Of a stretch of DNA of 64,000 nucleotides, positions 51,907-60,083 are shown piece after piece. Made by a program: the position numbers and the translations under genes. Below the pieces are notes generated by a model. That model was not told where the DNA came from and ran no database searches. It saw nothing but the letters and a program-made list of their open reading frames with translations. The first letter of the stretch is position 1. Each line of letters starts with the position of its first letter. Origin of the DNA: Streptomyces sp. NRRL F-5126 (GTDB lineage Bacteria; Actinomycetota; Actinomycetes; Streptomycetales; Streptomycetaceae); contig NZ_JOFZ01000015.1 of NCBI RefSeq assembly GCF_000721265.1, forward strand, positions 186,001 to 250,000, written 5' to 3'.

Positions 51907-52572
51907 CTCGTCCGGTATGCCCGTGAGCCTGCGCACCGCGTCCTGCATGTGCTCGTCCATCAGGTACAGCAGCCGCGCCTCGTCGCCCGCCCTGATGGCG
52001 TCGATGATCGCCGCGTGCTCCTCGACCATGACCTCGGGGACCGGGTACTTGTCCTGGAGCGCCGCGATGCACATGCGGGTCTCGACGAACAGCGTCTCCG
52101 CCATGCGCCGCAGCCGCACGCTGCCCGACTCGGTCACGAGGACGTGGTGCAGTTCGGTGTCGGCGGCGCTGAGCGCGGCGTGGTCGCCGCGCCTCGCCGC
52201 GTCCGCCATCGCGTCGTGCACCCGGGCCAGGCGGTCGGCCGAGGCCGCCCGGTCCCCGCGGAGGATGAGGCGGCAGGCCGCCGACTCGACGGCCGTACGC
52301 GCGAGGTATATGTCCCGCACGTCGTCCTCCGTCAGCGTCGTCACGAACACCCCGCGGTGCGGCTCGCTGTAGGCGATGCCCTGCTGGACGAGGCGCTGCA
52401 TCGCCTCGCGCAGCGGGCCCCGGCTCACGCCGAGCTCGCCCGCCAGCTCGGCCTCGCCGAGCTGTGAGCCGGGCGCGAGCGTGCCGTCCATGATCGCCTC
52501 GGTGAGCTGGTGGGCGATCGAGATGGCGGCGGGCTCCCGCTTGACGCGCTCCAGCCGTCTGCCTCCCGGCAT
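51889..52572 (-). CDS. GntR/FCD-family transcriptional regulator
   Basis: This 227-residue protein has a winged helix (HQLTEAIMDGTLAPGSQLGE then GVSRGPLREAMQRLVQQGI) and an FCD effector domain with metal-site His and Asp residues (ARVHDAMADAARRGDHAALS, HHVLVTESG, EEHAAIIDAIRAGDEA). FCD regulators bind organic acids. The downstream catabolic genes have two identical-class sites in their divergent promoters (53399-53420 and 58358-58379), whose TTGT-TG-ACAA core is typical of this family. ATG 52572 has AAGGAG upstream. It follows the isomerase gene in the same operon. Confidence 0.92.
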   Translation of the reverse strand: MPGGRRLERVKREPAAISIAHQLTEAIMDGTLAPGSQLGEAELAGELGVSRGPLREAMQRLVQQGIAYSEPHRGVFVTTLTEDDVRDIYLARTAVESAACRLILRGDRAASADRLARVHDAMADAARRGDHAALSAADTELHHVLVTESGSVRLRRMAETLFVETRMCIAALQDKYPVPEVMVEEHAAIIDAIRAGDEARLLYLMDEHMQDAVRRLTGIPDEAPGRR

Positions 52573-52601
52573 GACTGATCTCCTTCTCCGGTGCCGCCCT
52601 G

Positions 52602-53348
52602 CTACTCGGCGGCGGTGACAGGGGCGCGGCGGAACAGCCGGCCCAGGCCTTCGCGCGGCGTGGTGTCCCCCACCAGCCGCAGGCCTTCCCAGACAGTGAC
52701 CTGGTTGGCCGTGAGGACGGGCTTGGCCACCGCGGCGTCCAGCTCGTCGAGCCAGGCCGCCGTGTGCAGCGCGGTGTCCGGCAACAGCACCGCCTCGGCC
52801 TCGGGGTGGTCGTTGCCGCGCGCGAGCTGAAGCACCTGGTCGCGACCGAGCGTACCGACCTCGGCCGCGGTGATGATGCCGCGCCCCGACACCCGCACCA
52901 CCTCGGTCCCCGAGTCCGCGAGGAAACGGACGAAGTACTCGGCGACGTCGTCCGGGTACGTGGCGCCGATGGCGACCCTGCGCACGCCAAGGGCGCGGAT
53001 CGCGTGCACGAAGGCGAAGGACGTGCTGGACGCGGGGACGCCGGCGGCCTGGGCGAGCTCCTCGACCTGCTGGCTCGCGCCCCGGCGCCCGTAGATGAAG
53101 CTGGCGCTCGTACAGGCCCACACCACCGCGTCGACGGCCTGCCTCTTCAGCTCCACCAGGCCCTCGGTGAGCCGGCCGATGGAGCCCATCTCCAGGAGCG
53201 CGTCCACGCGGTGGGCGTCCTCCCCCATGTCCGTGTGCACCAGGGGCAGGCGCACGGCGCCGCCCGCCCTGTCCTGGAGCAGCGGGTAGTCGTCCTCCGC
53301 CGAGTGTCCCGGGTAGAGGAATCCCACTGTCGCCGCGCGGTCAGCCAT
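52602..53348 (-). CDS. Asp/Glu-racemase-superfamily protein (maleate isomerase / arylmalonate decarboxylase type)
   Basis: This 248-residue protein has the catalytic-Cys motif VVWACTSASFIYG (Cys79) near the end of the second strand of the fold. The matching second-half motif is LLPDTALHTA, in which the position usually held by a second Cys is Asp191. Maleate isomerases and racemases need two Cys, so this enzyme may be a decarboxylase or a one-Cys isomerase. The GntR regulator lies 29 bp downstream, and the promoter region carries a 22-bp operator shared with the SSADH/aminotransferase divergon. Confidence 0.88.
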   Translation of the reverse strand: MADRAATVGFLYPGHSAEDDYPLLQDRAGGAVRLPLVHTDMGEDAHRVDALLEMGSIGRLTEGLVELKRQAVDAVVWACTSASFIYGRRGASQQVEELAQAAGVPASSTSFAFVHAIRALGVRRVAIGATYPDDVAEYFVRFLADSGTEVVRVSGRGIITAAEVGTLGRDQVLQLARGNDHPEAEAVLLPDTALHTAAWLDELDAAVAKPVLTANQVTVWEGLRLVGDTTPREGLGRLFRRAPVTAAE

Positions 53349-53398
53349 GCGTGAACGCCCTTTCGAGCAGGGCGGATCGCGGTACGCGCTCCGCAGCT

Positions 53399-53436
53399 GT
53401 AGATTGTTGACAATCCTACGGTCGCCGCCCTAACGT
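53399..53436. promoter_or_regulatory. GntR-type operator with overlapping divergent promoters
   Basis: The 22-bp site at 53399-53420 carries the core ATTGT-TG-ACAAT followed by CCTACG. For the rightward gene, TTGACA (53407-53412) and TAACGT (53431-53436) stand 18 bp apart and form a good promoter. For the leftward gene, TAGGAT (53418-53413) looks like a -10 element. A repressor bound here would block both. The site differs from 58358-58379 at one base only. Confidence 0.8.
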
Positions 53437-53495
53437 GTCAATCGGAATCCGGCGGCTGCCGGTGCCCGGTGGAAGCGGCGACCGAAGGACTGCCC

Positions 53496-54509
53496 ATGCC
53501 AACGACCGGTCTCCCCGTCGTCGCGGTGCTCGCGGAGCAGGAGCCGCCCGTCGTCGAGCGGCTCGCGGGCGCCGCGCGCGTGCTGCGCGTCGGCGAGCGC
53601 GACCTCGCGGGCGCGCTGGCGCAGGCGGACGTCCTGCTCGTGTGGGACTTCCTGACGGGCGCGCTGCCCGCGGCCTGGCCCGAGCACGGCGGCCCGCGCT
53701 GGGTGCACACCGCGAGCGCGGGCGTCGACCGGCTGCTGTTCTCGCCGCTGCGCGAGTCGGACACCCTGGTCACGAACTCGCGCGGGGTGTTCGAGCGGCC
53801 GATCGCCGAGTACGTCGCCGGGCTCGTGCTCGCCATGGCGAAGGACCTGCCGGGCACGCTGGAGCGGCAGCGCACCCGCGAGTGGCGCCACCGCGTCACC
53901 GAATCCGTCGCGGGCACCCGCGCCGTCGTGGTCGGCGGCGGCCCCGTCGGGCGGGCCGTGGCCCGCCTGCTGGGCGCCCTCGGCCTGCGCGTCGAGCTGG
54001 TCTCCCGCACGGCGCGGGACGGCGATCCCGAGTTCGGCCGCGTGCACGGCTTCGGCGACCTGGCCGCGCTGCTGCCGGCCGCCGACTGGGTCGTGTGCGC
54101 GGCGCCGCTGACCGGGCAGACGGCGGACATGTTCGACGCGTCGGCCTTCGCCCGCATGAAGAGCGGCGCCCGGTTCGTCAACGTAGGCCGGGGACCGCTC
54201 GTCGTCGAGGAGGACCTGCTGGACGCGTTGCGCACCGGCGCGCTCGGCGGCGCGGCGCTCGACGTGTTCCGGCAGGAGCCGCTGCCCGCGGACAGCCCGC
54301 TGTGGGACGCTCCCGGGATGCTGGTGTCCCCGCACATGTCGGGCGACACCCGCAGCTGGCTCGACGACCTCGCGGACGTGTTTCTCGGCAACTTCGAGCG
54401 CTGGGTCGCCGGGCGGCCACTGCTCAACATCGTGGACAAGGAACTGGGGTACGTGCCCGTGGCCGGCCGGCCCGGCGCCGCCCCGCGGACCGAGGAGGGC
54501 ACGCCATGA
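53496..54509 (+). CDS. D-2-hydroxyacid dehydrogenase (NAD-dependent)
   Basis: This 337-residue protein is of the D-isomer 2-hydroxyacid dehydrogenase family. It has the NAD-binding loop AVVVGGGPVGRAVARLLGALG and the catalytic set Arg232 (NVGRGPLV), Glu261 (FRQEPLP) and His280 (SPHMSG). The substrate 2-oxo acid is unknown; related enzymes act on glyoxylate, phenylpyruvate or 2-oxoglutarate. The GAAGGA element before ATG 53496 is well placed. The amidase gene overlaps its stop by four bases. Confidence 0.92.
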   Translation: MPTTGLPVVAVLAEQEPPVVERLAGAARVLRVGERDLAGALAQADVLLVWDFLTGALPAAWPEHGGPRWVHTASAGVDRLLFSPLRESDTLVTNSRGVFERPIAEYVAGLVLAMAKDLPGTLERQRTREWRHRVTESVAGTRAVVVGGGPVGRAVARLLGALGLRVELVSRTARDGDPEFGRVHGFGDLAALLPAADWVVCAAPLTGQTADMFDASAFARMKSGARFVNVGRGPLVVEEDLLDALRTGALGGAALDVFRQEPLPADSPLWDAPGMLVSPHMSGDTRSWLDDLADVFLGNFERWVAGRPLLNIVDKELGYVPVAGRPGAAPRTEEGTP

Positions 54510-55984
54510 CAGGAATCGGCGACCAGGCCGTGCGTACCGCCGGCACCACGCGGACGGCGGACGACCTCTGCTCCCGCACGGCGACCGAACTCCTCGACGG
54601 CTACCGGGACCTGTCCCTTTCGCCCGTCCGGGTCACCGAGGCCGTGCTCGCGCGCATCGCGGAACTCGACCCGCTCGTCAACGCGTTCTGCCTGGTCGAC
54701 GAGGAGGCGGCGCGGCGTGACGCGGCGGCCTCGCAGGAGCGCTGGCGGCGCGGCGAGCCGCTCGGGCTGCTCGACGGCGTGCCCGTCTCGATCAAGGACC
54801 TGCTGCTCACCAGGGGCTGGCCCACACTGCGCGGCTCGCTCAGTACGGACCCGGCCGCGCCGTGCGAGCAGGACGCGCCGTCCGTCGCGCGGATGCGCGA
54901 GCACGGCGCTGTGTTCGTCGGCAAGACGACGACGCCCGAGTTCGGCTGGAAGGGCGTCACGGACGGGCCGCTGACCGGTGTGACCCGCAACCCCTGGAAC
55001 CCGTCGCGCACTTCGGGCGGATCGAGCGGCGGCAGCGCGGCCGCCGTCGCACTCGGGCTCGGGCCGCTGTCGGTGGGCACCGACGGCGGCGGGTCGGTGC
55101 GCATCCCCGCCTCGTTCTGCGGTGTGTTCGGATTCAAGCCGACCTACGGCCGCGTCCCGCTCTACCCGGCGAGCCCCTTCGGCACGCTCGCGCACGCGGG
55201 CCCGCTGGCCCGTACGGTCGAGGACGCGGCGCTCATGATGGACGTGCTGTGCGGGCCGGACGACCGCGACTGGTCCGGGCTCCCGCCGTACGAGGGCAGC
55301 TTCCGCGACCGGCTCGGCGAGGCGAACGGCGGCAGTGTGCGCGGCCTGCGGGTCGCCTGGAGCACGTCACTCGCGGGCACGGCCGCCGAGCCGGACGTGG
55401 CCGCGCGGGTGCGGCACGCGGCGGAGCTGCTGGCAGGTCTGGGCGCCGAGGTCGAGGAGGCGGCGCCGGCCTTCGCCGACCCGGTGGCCGCCTACCACAC
55501 GCTGTGGTTCTCGGGCGCGGCGAAGGTCGTGGAACACCTGACGCCCGAGCAGTTCGCCCGACTCGACCCGGGTCTCGCGGAGATCTGCCGCCAGGGCGCG
55601 GCGATGAGCGCGCTCGACTACCTCGGCGCCGTGGACGCGCGCATGGCGCTCGGCGTGGAGATGGGCCGCTTCCACCGCGCGTACGACCTGCTCGTGGTCC
55701 CGACACTGCCGGGCACGGCGTTCGAGGCGGGCCACGAGGTGCCGCCGGGCAGCGGCCACGGGCGGTGGACGGGCTGGACGCCCTTCACGTACCCGTTCAA
55801 CCTCACGCAGCAGCCCGCGGCCACCGTGCCGTGCGGGCCCGGCGCGGACGGGCTGCCCGTCGGCGTCCAGCTCGTCGCGGCACGCAACAGGGACGACGTG
55901 GTGCTGCGGGCGTCCCACGCCCTGTTCGAGGCGCTGGCCGCGGAGGGCACGGTCTCGGCCGCGCCGGTGGACCCGCGCGGCTGA
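54506..55984 (+). CDS. Amidase of the Ser-cisSer-Lys signature family
   Basis: This 492-residue enzyme has all three catalytic residues: Lys97 (VPVSIKDLL), cis-Ser173 (GGSSGGS) and nucleophile Ser197 (TDGGGSVRIPAS). Family members release ammonia or an amine from amides, as in aryl amides, acylamides or ureas. The start overlaps the dehydrogenase stop, and GAGGAGGG lies upstream. A palindromic terminator follows at 56010. Together with the isomerase and aminotransferase, it suggests breakdown of an amide to an amino acid or dicarboxylate. Confidence 0.93.
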   Translation: MTGIGDQAVRTAGTTRTADDLCSRTATELLDGYRDLSLSPVRVTEAVLARIAELDPLVNAFCLVDEEAARRDAAASQERWRRGEPLGLLDGVPVSIKDLLLTRGWPTLRGSLSTDPAAPCEQDAPSVARMREHGAVFVGKTTTPEFGWKGVTDGPLTGVTRNPWNPSRTSGGSSGGSAAAVALGLGPLSVGTDGGGSVRIPASFCGVFGFKPTYGRVPLYPASPFGTLAHAGPLARTVEDAALMMDVLCGPDDRDWSGLPPYEGSFRDRLGEANGGSVRGLRVAWSTSLAGTAAEPDVAARVRHAAELLAGLGAEVEEAAPAFADPVAAYHTLWFSGAAKVVEHLTPEQFARLDPGLAEICRQGAAMSALDYLGAVDARMALGVEMGRFHRAYDLLVVPTLPGTAFEAGHEVPPGSGHGRWTGWTPFTYPFNLTQQPAATVPCGPGADGLPVGVQLVAARNRDDVVLRASHALFEALAAEGTVSAAPVDPRG

Positions 55985-56009
55985 GTGCGCCCTCGCGGGC
56001 GTGACCTGT

Positions 56010-56037
56010 GGGGCCCCGGGCCGAGGCCCGGGGCCCC
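56010..56037. terminator. 12-bp palindromic terminator
   Basis: GGGGCCCCGGGC (56010-56021) and its complement (56026-56037) surround the 4-nt loop CGAG. It lies 26 nt after the amidase stop and can also serve the leftward DUF3830 gene. Confidence 0.85.
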
Positions 56038-56169
56038 TGGAGGCCTCGCGCAGGCCTCACCGCCCGCCCTCATGCGTCGCGTCGTGGCCGGCGCGCGTCG
56101 CGCCACCGCCCAAGGGGCGCCCCCGCGCGGAGAGTCGGGCCCGCGCGGGCGGCGTACGGACTCGTGCGT

Positions 56170-56670
56170 TCAGGCGGCGCGCCTGAACGTCAGGGACTCG
56201 CCGAGCACGCCCGACAGCCACAAATCCTGTGCGGCCTCGGCCATCCGGTCGAGGCCCTCGGTGATCGTCGCGAAGATGTTCGCGGGCACGAAGCCGGTGT
56301 CCGGGTTCAGCAGCAGGTTGTTGCGCTCGTAGAACACCGCCAGGTCGACGATGGACTCCTCGGCCTGCGGCCTGCCGCCCTGCGTGTAGCCGTGGGAGCT
56401 GGTGTTCAGCTGCCACTTGGCGAACGAGAAGTAGGCGACGTCACCCGGGATGGGCGTGATCGTCGGATTCTCCGTGCCGGGCTCCTCGGCGGCGAACGCC
56501 GGCACCAGCGTGTAGATCTCGTTGCGCGCGTACTTGCCGTGGAAGACGTCCTTGCCGAGCGGCAGGGCGTTCCACACGGCCTCGCACGTGCGCGGCGCCT
56601 GGCCGTCGAGGAGCTTGGCCACGCAGCTGACGCCGCGCTTCTCCAGCGCGATCTCGATGTAACGGTCCAC
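56170..56670 (-). CDS. DUF3830-family (cyclophilin-like) protein
   Basis: This 166-residue protein spans a compact fold matching DUF3830: ALEKRGVSCVAKLLDGQAPR, TCEAVWNALPLGKDVFHGKY, RNEIYTLVPA, IPGDVAYFSF and YERNNLLLNPDTGF. The start is GTG 56670 after a GGGGACAA element. DUF3830 genes often stand near amidases and Asp/Glu-racemase-like genes, as here; no reaction is assigned. It is leftward and shares its strand with the SSADH gene upstream, but a terminator at 56806 separates them. Confidence 0.85.
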   Translation of the reverse strand: MDRYIEIALEKRGVSCVAKLLDGQAPRTCEAVWNALPLGKDVFHGKYARNEIYTLVPAFAAEEPGTENPTITPIPGDVAYFSFAKWQLNTSSHGYTQGGRPQAEESIVDLAVFYERNNLLLNPDTGFVPANIFATITEGLDRMAEAAQDLWLSGVLGESLTFRRAA

Positions 56671-56805
56671 TTGTCCCCACTCTCCGTCTCCGGGTGTCGG
56701 CTCACGTACTCCGCTGCTCCGGCCGCCGGACTCCGGTACGGGTACCGGCGCCTTGCTCGCGGCGCGGCTTTTCAAGGCCCCTCGGTGCGGGCGGTGCCGG
56801 CTCGT

Positions 56806-56832
56806 CGGCCGGGGCGCCCACCGCCCCGGCCG
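56806..56832 (-). terminator. Hairpin terminator of the semialdehyde dehydrogenase gene
   Basis: An 11-bp perfect GC stem (56806-56816 with 56822-56832) surrounds a 5-nt loop. On the minus strand the hairpin starts one base after the stop codon. Confidence 0.8.
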
Positions 56833-56833
56833 G

Positions 56834-58306
56834 TCAGGACGCCGGCATCGCCAGGTAGCGCGTTTCGAGGAACTCCTCGATGCCGGCCCTGCCGCCCTCG
56901 CGGCCGAGGCCCGACTGCTTCACCCCGCCGAAGGGGGCCGCCGGATTGGAGACCACGCCCTTGTTGAGGCCGATCATCCCGGTGTCGAGCCGCTCGGAGA
57001 TCCGGAAGGCGCGCCTGAGGCTCTCCGTGTACAGGTACGAGACGAGGCCGTACGGCGTCGCGTTGGCCGCCGCCACCGCCTCGTCCTCGTCGCTGAACGA
57101 GACGACGGGGGCGACGGGCCCGAAGATCTCCTCGTGCAGCATCGGTGCGTCGGCGGGCACGTCGACGAGGACGGTCGGCGCGTAGAAGTAGCCGTCTCCG
57201 GGGGCGGGTTCGCCGCCCGTCAGCGCCTTGGCGCCGGCGTCGAGCGCCTGCCCGACGAGCCTGCCGACCTTGCCGCGGCCGTCCTCGTCGATCAGCGGGC
57301 CCACCTCGACGCCGGGCTCCGTGCCGCGCCCGACGGCCATGGCGCCCATCCGCTCGGCGAGCCGCCGCGTGAACTCGGGGGCGACGCTCTCGTGCACGTA
57401 GAGCCGGTTGGCGGCGGTGCAGGCCTCGCCGATGTTGCGCATCTTGGCCTGCACCGCGCCCTCGACGGCGGCGTCCAGGTCGGCGTCCTCGCAGACGATG
57501 AACGGGGCGTTGCCGCCGAGTTCCAGCGACACGCGCAGCACCTGCTCGGCGCTCTGCGCGATCAGCAGCCTGCCGACGGCCGTGGAGCCCGTGAAGGACA
57601 GCTTGCGCAGCCGCCCGTCGCGCAGCAGCGGCTCGACGACGTCGCCGGGCCTGCTGCTCGTGACGACGTTCAGCACGCCGCCGGGGAGCCCGGCCTCCGC
57701 CATGATCCCGGCGAGCGCGAGCATCGACAGCGGGGTCTGCTCGGCGGGCTTGACGATCATCGTGCAGCCGGCCGCGACGGCGGGGCCGATCTTCCGGGTG
57801 CCCATGGCGAGGGGGAAGTTCCACGGTGTGACCAGCAGCGCGGGCCCCACCGGGCGCCGCATGACGAGCAGCCGGTCCTTGCCGTCGGGGGAGGTCGCGT
57901 ACCCGCCGTCGATGCGCACGGCCTCCTCGGCGAACCACCGGAAGAACTCGGCGGCGTACGCGACCTCGCCGCGCGCCTCCGCCAGCGGCTTGCCCATCTC
58001 CAGGGTCATCAGCAGCGCGAGGTCGTCGATCCGCTCGCGGATCAGCTCGTAGGACCTGCGCAGGATCTCGCCTCGCTCGCGCGGCGGCCTGGCCGCCCAG
58101 GACTCCTGGGCCTCGTGCGCGGCGGTGAGCGCGTCCAGGGCGTCGTCCGTGCCCGCGTCCGCGACGGTGCGCAGCGGGCGCGCGACGGACGGGTCCTCCA
58201 CCTCGAACACGTCCCCCGAGGCGGCGGGACGCCAGTCACCCGCGATGTACAGCCCGGCGGGGACCGCGTCCACCACCGCGCGCTCGTGCTCTGCCTGTGC
58301 GGTCAC
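56834..58306 (-). CDS. NAD(P)-dependent succinate-semialdehyde dehydrogenase family
   Basis: This 490-residue aldehyde dehydrogenase has general base Glu262 (VSLELGGNAP) and nucleophile Cys296 (NIGEACTAANR). The GFTGSTAVG-type cofactor loop (KLSFTGSTAVGRLL) and PWNFPLAMGTRKIGPAVAAG are present. The GEAC loop and the length fit GabD-like enzymes acting on succinate or glutarate semialdehyde. GTG 58306 has GGGGAGAA upstream. It diverges from an omega-aminotransferase with a GntR site between, a classic pair for GABA-type breakdown. Confidence 0.93.
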   Translation of the reverse strand: MTAQAEHERAVVDAVPAGLYIAGDWRPAASGDVFEVEDPSVARPLRTVADAGTDDALDALTAAHEAQESWAARPPRERGEILRRSYELIRERIDDLALLMTLEMGKPLAEARGEVAYAAEFFRWFAEEAVRIDGGYATSPDGKDRLLVMRRPVGPALLVTPWNFPLAMGTRKIGPAVAAGCTMIVKPAEQTPLSMLALAGIMAEAGLPGGVLNVVTSSRPGDVVEPLLRDGRLRKLSFTGSTAVGRLLIAQSAEQVLRVSLELGGNAPFIVCEDADLDAAVEGAVQAKMRNIGEACTAANRLYVHESVAPEFTRRLAERMGAMAVGRGTEPGVEVGPLIDEDGRGKVGRLVGQALDAGAKALTGGEPAPGDGYFYAPTVLVDVPADAPMLHEEIFGPVAPVVSFSDEDEAVAAANATPYGLVSYLYTESLRRAFRISERLDTGMIGLNKGVVSNPAAPFGGVKQSGLGREGGRAGIEEFLETRYLAMPAS

Positions 58307-58357
58307 TGTGTTCTCCCCGGCTCGTGGACAACGGCGCCCGTCCATGCTTGCATGAGT

Positions 58358-58379
58358 GTAGGTTGTTGACAATCCTACG
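58358..58379. promoter_or_regulatory. Second GntR-type operator
   Basis: The site GTAGG-TTGTTGACAA-TCCTACG repeats the 53399 site with one changed base. It lies between the SSADH and aminotransferase genes. TTGACA at 58366-58371 can be a rightward -35, but the -10 is not clear. TAGGAT (58377-58372) may serve the leftward gene. Confidence 0.8.
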
Positions 58380-58416
58380 ATCGAGGTTCTCCCGCCCGGT
58401 ACCCGAAGGAGCGAAC

Positions 58417-59685
58417 ATGGCCACACTCTCTCCCGTCCTCAAGCAGGCCACGCCCGTGCTCGCGGCCCGGGGCGAAGGCGTGTACGTGTACGACGAGGCG
58501 GGCCGCGCCCACCTGGACTTCACCGCCGGCATCGGCGTGACGAGCACAGGCCACTGCCACCCTCGTGTCGTCGAGGCCGCGCAGCGCCAGGTCGCCACGC
58601 TCGTGCACGGCCAGTACACGACGGTCATGCACCGGCCGCTGCTCACGCTCACGGAGCGGCTCGGCGAGGTGCTGCCCGCAGGGCTCGACTCGCTGTTCTA
58701 CGTCAACTCGGGCAGCGAGGCGGTCGAGGCCGCCATGCGCCTGGCGAGGCAGGCCACCGGGCGGCCCAACATCGTCGTCTTCCAGGGCTCCTTCCACGGA
58801 CGCACCATCGGCGCCGCGTCGCTGACGACGTCCGCCTCCAAGTACAGGTCGGGGTTCGGGCCGCTGATGCCGGGCGTCGCGATCGCGCCGTTCCCCAACG
58901 CCTTCCACTACGGGTGGGACGAGGAGACCGCGACGAGGTTCGCGCTGCGTGAGCTCGACCAACTGCTGGCGACCGTCTCCGCGCCGGCCGACACCGCGGC
59001 GTTCTTCGTCGAGCCGGTGCTGGGCGAGGGCGGGTATGTGCCGGCCAACACCGCGTTCCTGCGCGGCCTGCGGGAGCGCGCGGACCGCCACGGCATCCTC
59101 CTCGTCCTCGACGAGGTGCAGACGGGCTTCGGCCGCACGGGGATGTTCTGGGGCCACGAGCACTTCGCGGGCAGGCCCGACATCGTGGTCACCGCGAAGG
59201 GGCTGGCCAGCGGCTTCCCGCTGTCCGCCATCGCCGCGCCCACGGCGCTCATGGAGAAGGCGTGGCCCGGCTCGCAGGGCGGCACGTACGGCGGCAACGC
59301 GGTCGCGTGCGCGGCGGCGATCGCCACGCTCGACGTGATCCAGGACGAGAAGCTCGTCGAGAACGCGGCGGGGCGCGGCAAGGAGCTGCTCGCTGGGCTG
59401 CGCGAGGTCGCGGCGCGGCACGCGCCGGCGTCGGGGCCCGGCATCGGCGACGTGCGGGGGCTCGGACTGATGGCAGGCAGCGAGTTCGTGACGGCGGACG
59501 GCGAGCCCGACGGCTCGACGGCCGCGGCCGCCCAGGCGGCGGCGTCGCGCCGCGGGCTGCTACTGCTCACCTGCGGGGCGCAGGGCCAGGTCGTGCGCAT
59601 GATCCCGCCACTCGTCGTCACGGCGGAGCAGGTACGCGAGGGGCTGGCCCTGTGGGGCGACGCGGTCGCCGACGCGCTGTCCTGA
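58417..59685 (+). CDS. Class-III omega-aminotransferase (GABA transaminase-like)
   Basis: This 422-residue PLP enzyme has Lys261 (VVTAKGLASGFPLSA) as the cofactor lysine. FEPGI-class motifs are present: YVNSGSEAVEAAMRLAR, GSFHGRTIG, FFVEPVLGEGGY, LLVLDEVQTGFGRTG. These match GabT-like and acetylornithine-type transaminases. It moves an amino group from an omega-amino acid to 2-oxoglutarate, giving a semialdehyde that the divergently encoded dehydrogenase would oxidise. GAAGGAG lies before the ATG. Confidence 0.93.
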   Translation: MATLSPVLKQATPVLAARGEGVYVYDEAGRAHLDFTAGIGVTSTGHCHPRVVEAAQRQVATLVHGQYTTVMHRPLLTLTERLGEVLPAGLDSLFYVNSGSEAVEAAMRLARQATGRPNIVVFQGSFHGRTIGAASLTTSASKYRSGFGPLMPGVAIAPFPNAFHYGWDEETATRFALRELDQLLATVSAPADTAAFFVEPVLGEGGYVPANTAFLRGLRERADRHGILLVLDEVQTGFGRTGMFWGHEHFAGRPDIVVTAKGLASGFPLSAIAAPTALMEKAWPGSQGGTYGGNAVACAAAIATLDVIQDEKLVENAAGRGKELLAGLREVAARHAPASGPGIGDVRGLGLMAGSEFVTADGEPDGSTAAAAQAAASRRGLLLLTCGAQGQVVRMIPPLVVTAEQVREGLALWGDAVADALS

Positions 59686-60083
59686 CGCGAGCGCCGCGCG
59701 GGGATCGTGCGGGCGTCCCGCCCGGGCGCGCGTGAAGCTGCCGCCACCTGGCGGAGAACCGCCGCACCGAACGGCCGCGCGGGCGCCCGGCACGGGCGCG
59801 GGTAGCGCTCGCCTGCCGGGCAGACCGCCGAAAGCCCGGGCACCGCCGGGCGAGCCGCGCGGAACACCACCGGTGCACCCGGGCGCCGGAGTACGGGCAG
59901 CCGCACGTCAGAACGCGTCCGTCTCCGCCGCCGGGCAGGCCGCCGGAAGCCCGGGCACCGCCGGGCGGGCCGCGCGGAACACCACCGGTGCACCCGGGCG
60001 CCGGAGTACGGGCAGCCGCACGTCAGAACGCGTCCGTCTCCGCCCGGCCAGGCACGGCGGCGCCGAGGGAGTTGACGCCAACC
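59686..60083. other. Gap with 115-bp tandem duplication
   Basis: This 398-bp gap has no supported gene. A short hairpin GCGCCCG-GCA-CGGGCGC (59783-59799) may end the aminotransferase transcript. Most of the rest is the tandem duplication at 59815-60044. Confidence 0.7.
59815..60044. repeat. Tandem duplication, 2 x 115 bp
   Basis: Copy 1 (59815-59929) and copy 2 (59930-60044) differ at only three positions near their left ends; the last about 85 bp are identical. Each copy contains CACCGGTGCACCCGG-like short inverted repeats. It lies 40 bp before the ATG of the flavo-Fe-S gene, so it may have doubled a promoter or regulator site. Confidence 0.92.
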
